Shown: positions 1-7,058 of the stretch, one piece after another
How positions within the stretch are numbered: the stretch's first letter is position 1
Layout of the letters: every line of letters begins with the position of its first letter
DNA from: Deltaproteobacteria bacterium
GTDB lineage: Bacteria > Desulfobacterota > Binatia > UBA9968
Direction: 5' to 3'
Length of the DNA stretch: 12,117 bases
NCBI GenBank assembly: GCA_023250495.1
Contig: JAHFAP010000017.1
Location: 11,190-23,306 of the forward strand
Made by a program: the position numbers and the translations under genes
Notes under the pieces: generated by a model
What the model was told of the DNA's origin: nothing
Seen by the model: only the letters and a program-made list of their open reading frames with translations
The model's database searches: none

Positions 1-30
1 TAGTTTGAAACTTTTGAGGGGGTGATCTTC

Positions 31-285
31 ATGGGCGGTAAAGCAGCCGAGATAGGGGCATTCGAGGCCAAAACCCGTCTTTCGGAATTGCTGCGGGAGA
101 CGCAGCGCGGAAAGTCTTTTGTCATCCGCAGGCGAGGAAAGGCAGTGGCTCGTTTGGTTCCTCCGGTAGACGAAGGCGAAGCGGTGGACTTAAGTAAAAT
201 TTTGGCGGAATTCCGTGAGATGCGGAAGCGGCTTCCCCGAATGGTTAGGGTCCGCGAGCTGGTCGAGGAAGGCCGTCGCTTCTGA
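31..285 (+). CDS. vapB: VapB-like antitoxin (Phd/YefM family)
   Basis: Small antitoxin expected to bind and neutralise the PIN toxin encoded immediately downstream and to repress its own promoter. The 84-residue protein opens with a Phd/YefM-type segment (IGAFEAKTRLSELLRE, about residues 8-23). A beta-hairpin-like basic stretch follows (FVIRRRGKAVARLVPP, about 30-45), typical of the dimerising DNA-binding half. The charged C-terminal half (about 53-84) would be the toxin-binding tail. I chose ATG at 31 because a GAGGGGG Shine-Dalgarno sequence ends 8 bases before it; a GTG at 22 is in frame but overlaps that site. The stop codon overlaps the vapC start by one base (TGATG), implying translational coupling. 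A small perfect dyad (AGTTT-G-AAACT, 2-12) lies just upstream and could be an operator half, but the promoter lies outside the window. Family assignment is firm; the specific VapB name is inferred from the partner. Confidence 0.87.
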   Translation: MGGKAAEIGAFEAKTRLSELLRETQRGKSFVIRRRGKAVARLVPPVDEGEAVDLSKILAEFREMRKRLPRMVRVRELVEEGRRF

Positions 286-701
286 TGGAGTGGGTACTGG
301 ACTGTTCCTTAGCACCGGCCTGGGCGTTGCCCGATGAAACATCAGCCCGCGCCGAAAAATTCCTAGCGCATCTTTCTCCACAAAGCGTTCTCTGGGTTCC
401 GGCGTTGTGGTGGTATGAAATTTCAAACGCGCTTACGATGGCGCAACGACGACACAGACTCGTAGAGAGCAAGAGCAGGCGCATAGTCGATCTCTATAGT
501 ACGCTCCCCATTGAAACCGACGCCGAGCTTAATCTGCATGTTGTGCAGCGCCTTCAGGCCCTGACCCGCGAGTACTCCTTGTCTGCCTATGACGCCGCGT
601 ATTTGGAACTGGCTGAGAGAAAGAATGTTGGGCTCGCGACGCTGGACCGACGACTCATCACGGCGGCGAGAAAGGCCGGCGTAAAGATTCTATCTGCCTA
701 A
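285..701 (+). CDS. vapC: VapC-like PIN-domain ribonuclease toxin
   Basis: PIN-domain protein of 138 residues, the usual size for VapC toxins, which are Mg-dependent ribonucleases that cut tRNA or rRNA when freed from antitoxin. The acidic active-site set is visible: D6 in the N-terminal VLDCSLAPAW strand, E45 in WWYEISNAL, D103 in SAYDAAYLELA and D121 in LATLDRRL. The catalytic centre therefore looks intact. It starts with ATG on the last base of the vapB stop codon, so the pair is translationally coupled. Its TAA stop overlaps the stop of the convergent minus-strand gene (698-701), with no visible terminator between them. The RNA target cannot be read from the sequence. Confidence 0.92.
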   Translation: MEWVLDCSLAPAWALPDETSARAEKFLAHLSPQSVLWVPALWWYEISNALTMAQRRHRLVESKSRRIVDLYSTLPIETDAELNLHVVQRLQALTREYSLSAYDAAYLELAERKNVGLATLDRRLITAARKAGVKILSA

Positions 702-1660
702 ACGTTGAGGGTCTGAGGAAAGAACAGTCCGTCGATGTCCGGCTTCTGATCGAGGATCCCCTGCTGGATCTGGTACGTAATGAGCGTCTCCAAAGATCTC
801 CGGGCGCAGCCTCGGTTTAAACTGTAAACAAACTCCTCGCCCATCACCTTTCTTTCCCGACCAGCCTCGGCTTTTTGTTTCTCATTCCGATAGCGGCCGG
901 CCAACCCCTCTGCCTCGCGAAAGGCGGTGAGCAGACTCTCGACGATCTCGGGATGGGCCGCTGCAATATCCTCTCTCAAGACGACAAGGTGGTTGATCGG
1001 AAAGGCGCCGGTGCGGCGGAAGAACTCTTCTTCGACGCGGTGGTAGTCAGGAAAGATCCGCCGCAGCTTGGGATTAGCGGCGAGCGCCTCGTAGGGTTCG
1101 AGCGCCGCGTCTAACTCACCGCGCTCGAGCAGCTCAACGGCGTGTTCTCGCGTCCGTGGGGCAGGGATGAACCGCACGCGGATCTCGGGAGGAGGGAGAT
1201 GAAGGGACTCTTCTGCGATGTCCGGCTCCGCCACGAACCACTCCACGCTCTCAGGCTTCACGCCATGCTCGTTTTGGAGAATGCCCTTCAGCCAGACCGG
1301 CGTCGTCGCGTTGTAGCGGTGTATGGTGATCTTTTTTCCGGCCAGCTCCGAAGGATCGCGCAGCGGCGAGCCCACAGGATAGTACATACAGCGATGGCGA
1401 AAACGGCGGGAAAGAAAGACCGGCAAGGCGCGCAGCCTCAGCCCGCGCATTCGCGCCAAGATGAAGGAGGAGATGGACAGCTCGCCTCCGTCGATCTTTC
1501 CGGCGATGATGTCGCGATGTCTCGCGCCGACGTTGTCGAATCCTTCGCCGAAGCGAGTTTGGATTTTTAGATCAACTCCCTTAGCTTTCACGGAGCCGTC
1601 GAGGAGAGCCTGCGTGTTGGGCGCAGGACTGAGTCCGATAGTCAGAGTTAGCGGCGCCAT
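698..1660 (-). CDS. 4,5-dihydroxyphthalate decarboxylase-like / ABC substrate-binding-like protein
   Basis: A 320-residue protein with the periplasmic-binding-protein type II fold pattern seen in the family annotated as 4,5-dihydroxyphthalate decarboxylase or NitT/TauT-like substrate-binding protein. Recognisable family stretches are the N-terminal LSPAPNTQALLDGSVKAKGV (10-29), the central ELSISSFILARM (60-71), the FLSRRFRHR block (82-90), GKKITIHRYNATTPVWLKGI (109-128) and RRTGAFPINHLVVLRED (215-231). Residues 31-34 begin the segment that usually covers the first strand and helix of lobe 1. No signal peptide or lipobox is visible from the ATG at 1660, so a cytoplasmic enzyme or sensor fits better than a secreted receptor, unless a different start is used. 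ATG 1660 has a GGGAGG Shine-Dalgarno (about 1671-1677) and begins one base after the pyrF stop, so it is co-translated. No permease or ATPase gene is adjacent. Substrate and reaction are unknown. Confidence 0.72.
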   Translation of the reverse strand: MAPLTLTIGLSPAPNTQALLDGSVKAKGVDLKIQTRFGEGFDNVGARHRDIIAGKIDGGELSISSFILARMRGLRLRALPVFLSRRFRHRCMYYPVGSPLRDPSELAGKKITIHRYNATTPVWLKGILQNEHGVKPESVEWFVAEPDIAEESLHLPPPEIRVRFIPAPRTREHAVELLERGELDAALEPYEALAANPKLRRIFPDYHRVEEEFFRRTGAFPINHLVVLREDIAAAHPEIVESLLTAFREAEGLAGRYRNEKQKAEAGRERKVMGEEFVYSLNRGCARRSLETLITYQIQQGILDQKPDIDGLFFPQTLNV

Positions 1661-1661
1661 T

Positions 1662-2426
1662 TCAGCAAGATCCTCCCATGGCGAGTTCCATCTCGGAGAC
1701 CATCTCCCGCGCCGCTTCCAGCGGATCCTTGGCTTCGGTGATGGGCCGCCCCACGACGATATAGTCAACCCCGGCGCGGATCGCCTGCTCAGCGGTCATC
1801 ACGCGCCTCTGGTCATTTTTTTTCCCGCCCTGCGGTCTTATCCCTGGCGTGACAATGATGAAGCGGCGGCCGCAGGCGGCGCGAATATCGGCCACCTCTT
1901 GGGGAGACGCCACGACCCCGTCCATGCCGGCCTCCTGGCTCAAGAGCGCAAGTCGCACCACCTGATCCGCCACCTCTCTATCAACGCCCACTCTTTCCAG
2001 GTCGCTCTTGCTCAGGCTGGTAAGAACCGTGACCGCAAGCATGATGGGTCGCCTGAGCGCCTCCTGGCGGCAGACGCGGCGGACTTCTTTTGCAGTCTGG
2101 CGCATCATTGCCAAACTTCCGGAGGCGTGGACATTGAACATCTTCACGCCCAGACGGGTCGCCTCGATCGCCGCCTTCGCCACCGTGGATGGAATGTCGT
2201 GAAACTTGAGGTCGAGAAAGACCTCACCGCCCATCTCCTGGATGAGTTTTACCGCAGCCGGCCCGGCGTGGGTAAAAAGCTGCTTTCCTACCTTGAACAT
2301 TCCCAGTTGGCCAGCCAGGAGCCTGACCAGCGTCTTAACGCGGTCCACGTCATCCAGGTCGAGAGCGAGAATCAGGCGCTCGCGCATGGAAGCCGGCGAG
2401 CGGACAAGTTGCAGGTTGGAACCCAT
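1662..2426 (-). CDS. pyrF: Orotidine 5'-phosphate decarboxylase
   Basis: Converts orotidine 5'-monophosphate to UMP, the last step of de novo pyrimidine synthesis, in the cytosol. The protein has the TIM-barrel signature of the short bacterial family: the LILALDLDD first strand (about 18-26), the catalytic DLKFHDIP motif (D72, K74, D77), the phosphate-loop segment TPGIRP (193-198) and the C-terminal VVGRPIT (224-230). From ATG 2426 it is 254 residues, slightly long. This start lies two bases beyond the proS stop and has AAGG seven bases upstream, so I prefer it. ATG at 2387 would give 241 residues and begins right at the first conserved strand, so it remains possible. It is tightly packed between proS and the next gene, with no room for a separate promoter or terminator. 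Confidence 0.95.
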   Translation of the reverse strand: MGSNLQLVRSPASMRERLILALDLDDVDRVKTLVRLLAGQLGMFKVGKQLFTHAGPAAVKLIQEMGGEVFLDLKFHDIPSTVAKAAIEATRLGVKMFNVHASGSLAMMRQTAKEVRRVCRQEALRRPIMLAVTVLTSLSKSDLERVGVDREVADQVVRLALLSQEAGMDGVVASPQEVADIRAACGRRFIIVTPGIRPQGGKKNDQRRVMTAEQAIRAGVDYIVVGRPITEAKDPLEAAREMVSEMELAMGGSC

Positions 2427-2428
2427 GA

Positions 2429-4156
2429 TTAGACCTTGAGCGCCTCTTGGACGATGGATTCGATCTTCTGCGCGGCCTCGGCCAGCGGGAGATCTTCTGT
2501 TTTTCCGTCGCGACGCCAGCGCGCCTCGACGCAACCCCTCTCAAGCCCCTTGGCTCCGACCGTCACCCGCAACGGGACTCCGATGAGGTCCGCGTCCTTA
2601 AACTTGACTCCGGGCCGTTCGTCCCGATCATCCAGGAGAGCTTCGATTCCGCGCTTCCGAAGCTCGCTATAGAGGGCGTCGGTCACTTCGCGGACCGCAT
2701 TCTCCTTGTAATTGATGGGCAGAAGCAAGACCTGGAGCGGAGCGATACCGAAGGGCCAGATGATGCCGTTGTCGTCGTGGTTTTGCTCGATGGCCGCCGC
2801 GGCCAGGCGGGTGATGCCGATTCCGTAACAGCCCATCTCGATCGGCCGCTCCCGGCCCTCCGCGTCGAGGTAGGTGGCGCCCATCGCCTCACTGTATTTT
2901 TTCCCTAGGTAGAAGACTTGGCCCACCTCGATACCGCGGTAACTCTCCAGCGTTCCGTGGTCGCAGCGCGGGCATGGGTCTCCGGCCGTTGCCGTCCGGA
3001 GATCGGCGAAGGCCGAGGGCGTAAAATCACGTTCCTGATCAACCTCGGCTAAGTGCGCGTTGGCCTCGTTCGCGCCTGCGACCGCGCCGCGCATCCCCTG
3101 GATCGCCTGGTCCGCCACCATGCGCAATCTTAACCCTATTGGTCCCAAGAAACCGGGCGGCACGCTCGCCGCCTCCTCGATCTCCTCTTCATCCGCCAGG
3201 AAAACCTCGTCGCACTCCAATACCGACTTGAGTTTGAGCTCGTTGATCTCGTGATCGCCGCGGACCAAAACCGCCACCAGCTCTCCGGCATCCGCTTTGT
3301 AGACCATGGTCTTGATAAACTTTTCGGCGGGAAGGCCCAAAAACTCGGACACCTCGGCTACGCTCTTTTTCCCCGGTGTGGGGACTTTTCTTAAAGGCGG
3401 TGAACTCTCTTTTAAATTGCGGCCCGAGAGCCGCGGCGCTTTCACGTCCGCCTTGAGCACGTTGGCCGCATAGTCGCAACCATCGCAGCTTACCAGGGCG
3501 TCCTCTCCCGAATCGGCCAGAACCTGAAATTCATGAGAAAGACTTCCGCCGATGGCGCCCGTGTCGGCCTCGACGGGCCGGAACCGCAGGCCGCAGCGGG
3601 TGAAGATCCGCTTGTAGGTCTCAAACATGTTCTGATATTCACGCCGGCAGTCCTCGACGCTCGTGTGGAAGCTGTAGGCGTCCTTCATGATGAACTCGCG
3701 ACCGCGCATCAGGCCGAATCGGGGGCGAACCTCGTCGCGAAATTTGGTCTGGATCTGGTACAAGTTCAAGGGAAGCTCGCGGTAGGAGCGAACCACCCGA
3801 CGGACCAAATCTGTGATGATTTCTTCGTGCGTGGGTCCGAGGCAGAAATCTCTTTCGTGGCGGTCTCTAAAGCGGACCAGCTCTTTGCCGTAAAGCTCCC
3901 AGCGGCCGCTCTCCTGCCATAACTCGGCAGGGGAAGCGATCGGCAGCAAAAGCTCTTGGGCCCCTGCTCGATCCATCTCATCGCGCACGATCGTTTCGAT
4001 CTTGCGGATCACCTTGAGCGCCAGGGGCAAGTAGTCGTAGATCCCCCGACTGACCTGACGGATCATCCCTGCACGGACCAGCAGTTTGTGGCTGATGACC
4101 TCGGCATCAGCGGGGTCCTCTTTAAGCGTGGGAATGAGTGTCGTGCTCCAGCGCAT
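2429..4156 (-). CDS. proS: Prolyl-tRNA synthetase (bacterial type with editing domain)
   Basis: Class II aminoacyl-tRNA synthetase that charges tRNA-Pro. The 575-residue length matches the bacterial-type enzyme (E. coli about 572). Visible in order: the N-terminal catalytic start (STTLIPTLKEDPADAEVISH), the motif 1 region with QELLLPIASPAELWQESGRW (about 67-86), TH110-EE, motif 2 (FRDEVRPRFGLMRGREF, 139-155, with R140), the YbaK-like insertion domain that hydrolyses Ala-tRNA-Pro (about 225-380, with K282 and nearby conserved GDHEIN at 300-305), motif 3 (GCYGIGITRLAAA, 442-454) and a C-terminal anticodon-binding domain (about 475-575). A CPRC pair (395-398) lies before motif 3. The gene lies 42 bases downstream of ispG and is probably co-transcribed. 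No good Shine-Dalgarno precedes the ATG, which is unusual, but the N-terminus aligns well with the family. Confidence 0.97.
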   Translation of the reverse strand: MRWSTTLIPTLKEDPADAEVISHKLLVRAGMIRQVSRGIYDYLPLALKVIRKIETIVRDEMDRAGAQELLLPIASPAELWQESGRWELYGKELVRFRDRHERDFCLGPTHEEIITDLVRRVVRSYRELPLNLYQIQTKFRDEVRPRFGLMRGREFIMKDAYSFHTSVEDCRREYQNMFETYKRIFTRCGLRFRPVEADTGAIGGSLSHEFQVLADSGEDALVSCDGCDYAANVLKADVKAPRLSGRNLKESSPPLRKVPTPGKKSVAEVSEFLGLPAEKFIKTMVYKADAGELVAVLVRGDHEINELKLKSVLECDEVFLADEEEIEEAASVPPGFLGPIGLRLRMVADQAIQGMRGAVAGANEANAHLAEVDQERDFTPSAFADLRTATAGDPCPRCDHGTLESYRGIEVGQVFYLGKKYSEAMGATYLDAEGRERPIEMGCYGIGITRLAAAAIEQNHDDNGIIWPFGIAPLQVLLLPINYKENAVREVTDALYSELRKRGIEALLDDRDERPGVKFKDADLIGVPLRVTVGAKGLERGCVEARWRRDGKTEDLPLAEAAQKIESIVQEALKV

Positions 4157-4198
4157 GATCGTATGTATGAAGGAAAACCGGGCAGGGGCACAAGACGG

Positions 4199-5296
4199 CT
4201 AGTCGTCCTGAGCTATTTCTTTTGCGGCATCTTTCTCAGCCGCGAGCCGCTCCACCTCTTCCATCAGGGCCTCCACAATCTGCGCCTCCGGGACCTTACG
4301 GATCACCTCTCCTTTTTTGAAGATGATGCCGATTCCCTTGCCTCCGGCGACGCCGATGTCGGCGGCGCGCGCCTCTCCAGGCCCGTTCACTTCGCACCCC
4401 ATGACTGCGACGTGAATGTCCTTGTTCGAGAAAGGGAGCATGCGCTGTTCCACCTCCTTGGCCAGCCCGACAAGGTCGATATCGGCCCGGCCGCACGAGG
4501 GGCAGGCGACAAAGGTCATTCCTTGCTTGCGCAGACCGAGAGACTTGAGAATCTCAATCCCGACTCGCGCCTCCTCGACCGGATCCGCGGAGAGGGAGAC
4601 ACGGATGGTGTCGCCAATCCCCTCGGCCAACAGCGTGCCGATCCCCACCGAAGATTTGATCGTGCCCATCGTCGGCGTGCCCGCTTCCGTGACGCCCAGA
4701 TGGAACGGATAGTCCACCTTGTCGGCCAACATGCGATAGGCCTCGATCATCATGAGCGGATCAGACGCCTTCAGGGAGACTTTGATTTCCTGGTAGCCGA
4801 GATCTTCGAGAATGCCGATGTGGCGTAGCGCGCTCTCCACCATCCCCCCAGCCGTAGGCCCGTCGTATTTCTTCAAGAGGTCCTTTTCTAAGGAGCCCGC
4901 GTTCACTCCAATTCGAATAGGAATTTTGCGCGCGGCGGCGACTTTGACGACCTTCTCGACACACCAGCGCTCGCCGATGTTGCCGGGATTGAGACGGAGA
5001 CCGTCCACTCCCTGTTCCAGAGCGATAAGGGCGAGCTTGTAGTTGAAGTGGATGTCGGCGATGAGCGGGATGCGAATCTGTCTTTTGATCTCGCCGAGTT
5101 TCTCCGCCGCCTCGCGCACGGGAACCGCGACTCTCACGATATCGCAGCCGGCAGCCTCCAGGGACCATATCTGGTCAAGCGTCGCGTCCACGTCCCGGGT
5201 GTCGGTCTTGGTCATCGATTGGACGGTGATCGGAGCATCCCCGCCAACTTTGACCTTGCCGACCTGAATCTGCCGTGTTTTACGCCGCGCAACCAC
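4199..5296 (-). CDS. ispG: 4-hydroxy-3-methylbut-2-enyl-diphosphate synthase (IspG/GcpE)
   Basis: Fe-S enzyme of the MEP isoprenoid pathway; it reductively opens methylerythritol cyclodiphosphate to HMBPP. From a GTG start at 5296 the protein is 365 residues, the normal short bacterial form without the plant-type insertion. The TIM-barrel domain (about 1-255) carries DIVRVAVP, PLIADIHFNYKLAL, GLRLNPGNIG and IRIGVNAGSLEKDL. The C-terminal domain carries the [4Fe-4S] ligands C265 and C268 (ACPSCGR), C301 and E308 (GCEVNGPGEA). I chose GTG 5296 because family members begin shortly before the RRKTRQIQVG block. A TTG at 5332 is in frame, but it forms the first bases of a TTGACA promoter box and would add twelve non-family residues. 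No Shine-Dalgarno is visible; the -10 box ends six bases before the GTG, suggesting leaderless translation. It heads the ispG-proS-pyrF run. Confidence 0.95.
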   Translation of the reverse strand: MVARRKTRQIQVGKVKVGGDAPITVQSMTKTDTRDVDATLDQIWSLEAAGCDIVRVAVPVREAAEKLGEIKRQIRIPLIADIHFNYKLALIALEQGVDGLRLNPGNIGERWCVEKVVKVAAARKIPIRIGVNAGSLEKDLLKKYDGPTAGGMVESALRHIGILEDLGYQEIKVSLKASDPLMMIEAYRMLADKVDYPFHLGVTEAGTPTMGTIKSSVGIGTLLAEGIGDTIRVSLSADPVEEARVGIEILKSLGLRKQGMTFVACPSCGRADIDLVGLAKEVEQRMLPFSNKDIHVAVMGCEVNGPGEARAADIGVAGGKGIGIIFKKGEVIRKVPEAQIVEALMEEVERLAAEKDAAKEIAQDD

Positions 5297-5302
5297 AAGT
5301 CC

Positions 5303-5332
5303 ACTATAATGGAGCCACCGAAGGGGTGTCAA
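5303..5332 (-). promoter_or_regulatory. Sigma-70-type promoter of ispG operon
   Basis: On the minus strand a perfect TTGACA (5332-5327) is followed after 18 bases by TATAGT (5308-5303), a near-consensus -10. Transcription would start about 5296-5297, which coincides with the preferred GTG start codon of ispG. This is a direct match to the consensus; that it is active, and that it produces a leaderless message, is inference. Confidence 0.75.
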
Positions 5333-5386
5333 CCAAGCGGATTGATGCCACCACCTGGTTGAGCCAACCGGAGAGATAGCTATCAG

Positions 5387-6412
5387 TTAGGAAGACATCA
5401 CGTCCCGTGAGGCCTGCTGGGCGGGCCGAGATTTTCTTCTCCCAGCCCTCGGCTTTGCCCCGTCGCGGTGAAAGCCAAGCCAGTTCCACTGATCCGGATA
5501 GCGCCGCACCATAGCCTCCAGATGCCGCGTGAACAGGACGGTGTTGGCAGCCACATCATCTTCGAGCTCATTGCTTTCGATGAGCTCGATCTCAGGCTCG
5601 ATGTGAAGAGTTAGCCGGTCGCGAGAATCCCGCGTCAGAAACATGGGCAGGGTCGCGGCCCCGGTGCGCAGGGCGAGGGTTGCAGGTCCACGCGGAGCCG
5701 GGGACGGGAGGCCGAAGAACTCCACTTCGACGCCGCCGGACTTAAACTCATCAGCGATCACAAGCACCACGCCATTCGCCCTCAACGCCTTCAGGACTCC
5801 GCGGACCGCTTCCCGTCGCGGCTTGGCCGAGACCGTCTTAATGCCGACTTTGGCACGATAGTCGTCCATGAGACGAGCAAATCGTCGGTCGCGCGGCTGC
5901 TTCACCAGGGCAATAAAGGGGTAACCTGCTGCCGCCAGCCGGATACCGATCATAGTGAAATTACCGAGATGGGCGCTGAGAGCAATCACGCCCTTTCCCT
6001 TTGCCAGCGCCTGCTTCAAATGGTCTTCCCCCTCGATAGGCACGGCAGCTAGGACTTTCTCTTTTGGCGCATGCATGATGCTACTAGTTTCCAGAATCCC
6101 CTGGGCGAAGTTTCTCCAGGCCTTACGAATCACTGCCCTTCTCTCCTCGGGAGAAGGCAATTGATCCGCCATGGCCATGGCGAGATTCTGTTCCATGCGC
6201 GCCCGGTATCTCCACAAGATTGCAAAAGTCGCTCGCCCGACCACGGAGGTAATGACGGAAAACACGCGAAAAGGAATCCAGGGCAGCATGCGCATGAAGC
6301 CCCTCAGGCAATACTCCCCTAGGCGATAGCGCAACCAATCCAGAGAATCGACGATCGGGTTGAGCAGTCTTTTAACACGGAAGCGTGTCTTCCTCTTTTT
6401 CTTCCTGGCCAT
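5387..6412 (-). CDS. LpxL/HtrB-like lysophospholipid (lipid A) acyltransferase
   Basis: Membrane-associated acyltransferase of the LpxL/LpxM (HtrB) superfamily, which adds secondary acyl chains to lipid A or related lipids at the inner membrane. The 341-residue protein has a very basic N-terminus (residues 2-15), a hydrophobic stretch near 43-67 that may be the membrane anchor, and the catalytic-histidine strand GVIALSAHLGNFTMIG (141-156). The family block around DEFKSGGVEVEFFGLP (221-236), RGPATLALRTGAATLPMF (241-258) and the terminal RRYPDQWNWLGFHR (303-316) are all present. The usual HX4(D/E) motif reads H148-LGNF-T153, so the acidic partner is missing. The C-terminus ends in a basic, probably disordered tail. 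It lies between the operon terminator at 6470-6510 and the ispG promoter, and so is probably transcribed alone. The acyl donor and exact acceptor cannot be told. Confidence 0.85.
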   Translation of the reverse strand: MARKKKRKTRFRVKRLLNPIVDSLDWLRYRLGEYCLRGFMRMLPWIPFRVFSVITSVVGRATFAILWRYRARMEQNLAMAMADQLPSPEERRAVIRKAWRNFAQGILETSSIMHAPKEKVLAAVPIEGEDHLKQALAKGKGVIALSAHLGNFTMIGIRLAAAGYPFIALVKQPRDRRFARLMDDYRAKVGIKTVSAKPRREAVRGVLKALRANGVVLVIADEFKSGGVEVEFFGLPSPAPRGPATLALRTGAATLPMFLTRDSRDRLTLHIEPEIELIESNELEDDVAANTVLFTRHLEAMVRRYPDQWNWLGFHRDGAKPRAGRRKSRPAQQASRDVMSS

Positions 6413-6430
6413 GAGAACTCAGAAGAAATT

Positions 6431-6460
6431 TTTATACACTCTTTCCTGTTGGCGCAGCAA
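6431..6460 (-). promoter_or_regulatory. Possible promoter of the acyltransferase gene
   Basis: On the minus strand TATAAA (6436-6431) matches the -10 consensus at five of six positions. TTGCTG (6460-6455) stands 18 bases upstream as a weaker -35 (three of six). It falls between the upstream terminator and the acyltransferase ATG at 6412, where a promoter is needed. The predicted start would leave a leader of about ten to twenty bases. Supported by position and consensus only. Confidence 0.45.
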
Positions 6461-6469
6461 GGGAAGCTC

Positions 6470-6510
6470 AAAAAAAAGAGGGGCGGTGGCAACTATAGCC
6501 CCACCGCCCC
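6470..6510 (-). terminator. Rho-independent terminator of the Fe-S operon
   Basis: Read on the minus strand, a perfect 10-bp G+C-rich stem (GGGGCGGTGG, 6510-6501, pairing with CCACCGCCCC, 6489-6480) encloses an 11-base loop. It is followed at once by TCTTTTTTTT (6479-6470). It stands 27 bases after the last gene of the Fe-S block (stop at 6537) and before the acyltransferase. This is a textbook intrinsic terminator in the minus direction only; on the plus strand the run would be A-rich upstream, so it is not bidirectional. Confidence 0.93.
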
Positions 6511-6536
6511 CTGATCTTCATGGAATCCCAACGGGA

Positions 6537-6995
6537 TTAACGACCCACTGCTTTCAGCAACCTTTGTCCTGTCCTAGCCGGCAACGCCGCGCCGCTGCTG
6601 CGCCGCGCCTTCCTGGGGGCCAGATGGTAGACCTTGGCTTTGGGCCGGGCCTGAAGCGTCGCTTCCTTCCAGCGCACCAAGCCGCCACGGACATACCGCG
6701 GGTTAAATCCCAAAACCTCACAGATATTCTCAAAGGAAAAAAGCCAGTCGCTCTCCTCCTCCAGAATCCACTGCTCGGCTTCGCGGAACATCGCCCGGCC
6801 TCTTCCGTCCCGGGCAAGGAGATACTTCTGGAAGCACGCCACGGCGTCTTCCAAAACAGCCAGCATCAGCCGCTTCTCGGGCTCCAGATGAGACTTGCGG
6901 CGAAAGGTCTCAAAGTATTGCGCCGGAAGAAGCGTGTCCGGCTGAAACAGCGAGGACACCTTTTCCTCCACGCTGAGACCTGTTTCGTATGTCAT
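6537..6995 (-). CDS. Unnamed 152-residue protein, last gene of the Fe-S operon
   Basis: I do not recognise a characterised family, though the sequence resembles hypothetical proteins I associate with environmental bacteria. ATG 6995 has an excellent Shine-Dalgarno (GGGAGGTGG, about 7001-7009); an ATG at 7028 is in frame but lacks one. Residues 1-115 look like a compact, mostly helical, acidic/aromatic domain: LFQPDTLLPAQYFETFRRK (16-34), PEKRLMLAVLEDAVACFQKY (39-58), REAEQWILEEESDWLFSFEN (71-90) and VLGFNPRYVRGGLVRWKE (94-111). The tail after 115 is basic and low in complexity, suggesting disorder or nucleic-acid contact. It has two cysteines (54, 92), no CXXC and no signal peptide. It lies 63 bases after the Rrf2 regulator gene and ends just before the terminator, so it is probably co-transcribed with Fe-S assembly genes. 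A role linked to sulfur or Fe-S metabolism is inferred from position only. Confidence 0.8.
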   Translation of the reverse strand: MTYETGLSVEEKVSSLFQPDTLLPAQYFETFRRKSHLEPEKRLMLAVLEDAVACFQKYLLARDGRGRAMFREAEQWILEEESDWLFSFENICEVLGFNPRYVRGGLVRWKEATLQARPKAKVYHLAPRKARRSSGAALPARTGQRLLKAVGR

Positions 6996-7058
6996 AAACA
7001 CCACCTCCCTATCGGGCGCGGCCTGCATCTGGTTGGACGCTCACGGGAACGTTTCTAT

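Noticed and set aside
1461..2432. Long plus-strand open frame (323 codons) opposite pyrF and the substrate-binding-like gene
   Set aside because: It is antisense to two well-supported genes, has no recognisable family motif and a composition typical of a shadow frame.
4157..4198. Possible separate promoter for proS (TTGTGC ... CATACA)
   Set aside because: Only three of six positions match in each box; co-transcription from the ispG promoter is the simpler reading.
3956..4828. Plus-strand open frame of 290 codons spanning the proS start and the 3' part of ispG
   Set aside because: It overlaps two certain minus-strand genes; its His/Asp/Arg-rich translation is what reverse reading of G+C-rich genes produces.
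5333..5386. Possible terminator after the acyltransferase gene (GGTTG-GCT-CAACC hairpin)
   Set aside because: The stem is only five base pairs and no T-run follows, so it does not meet the pattern of an intrinsic terminator.
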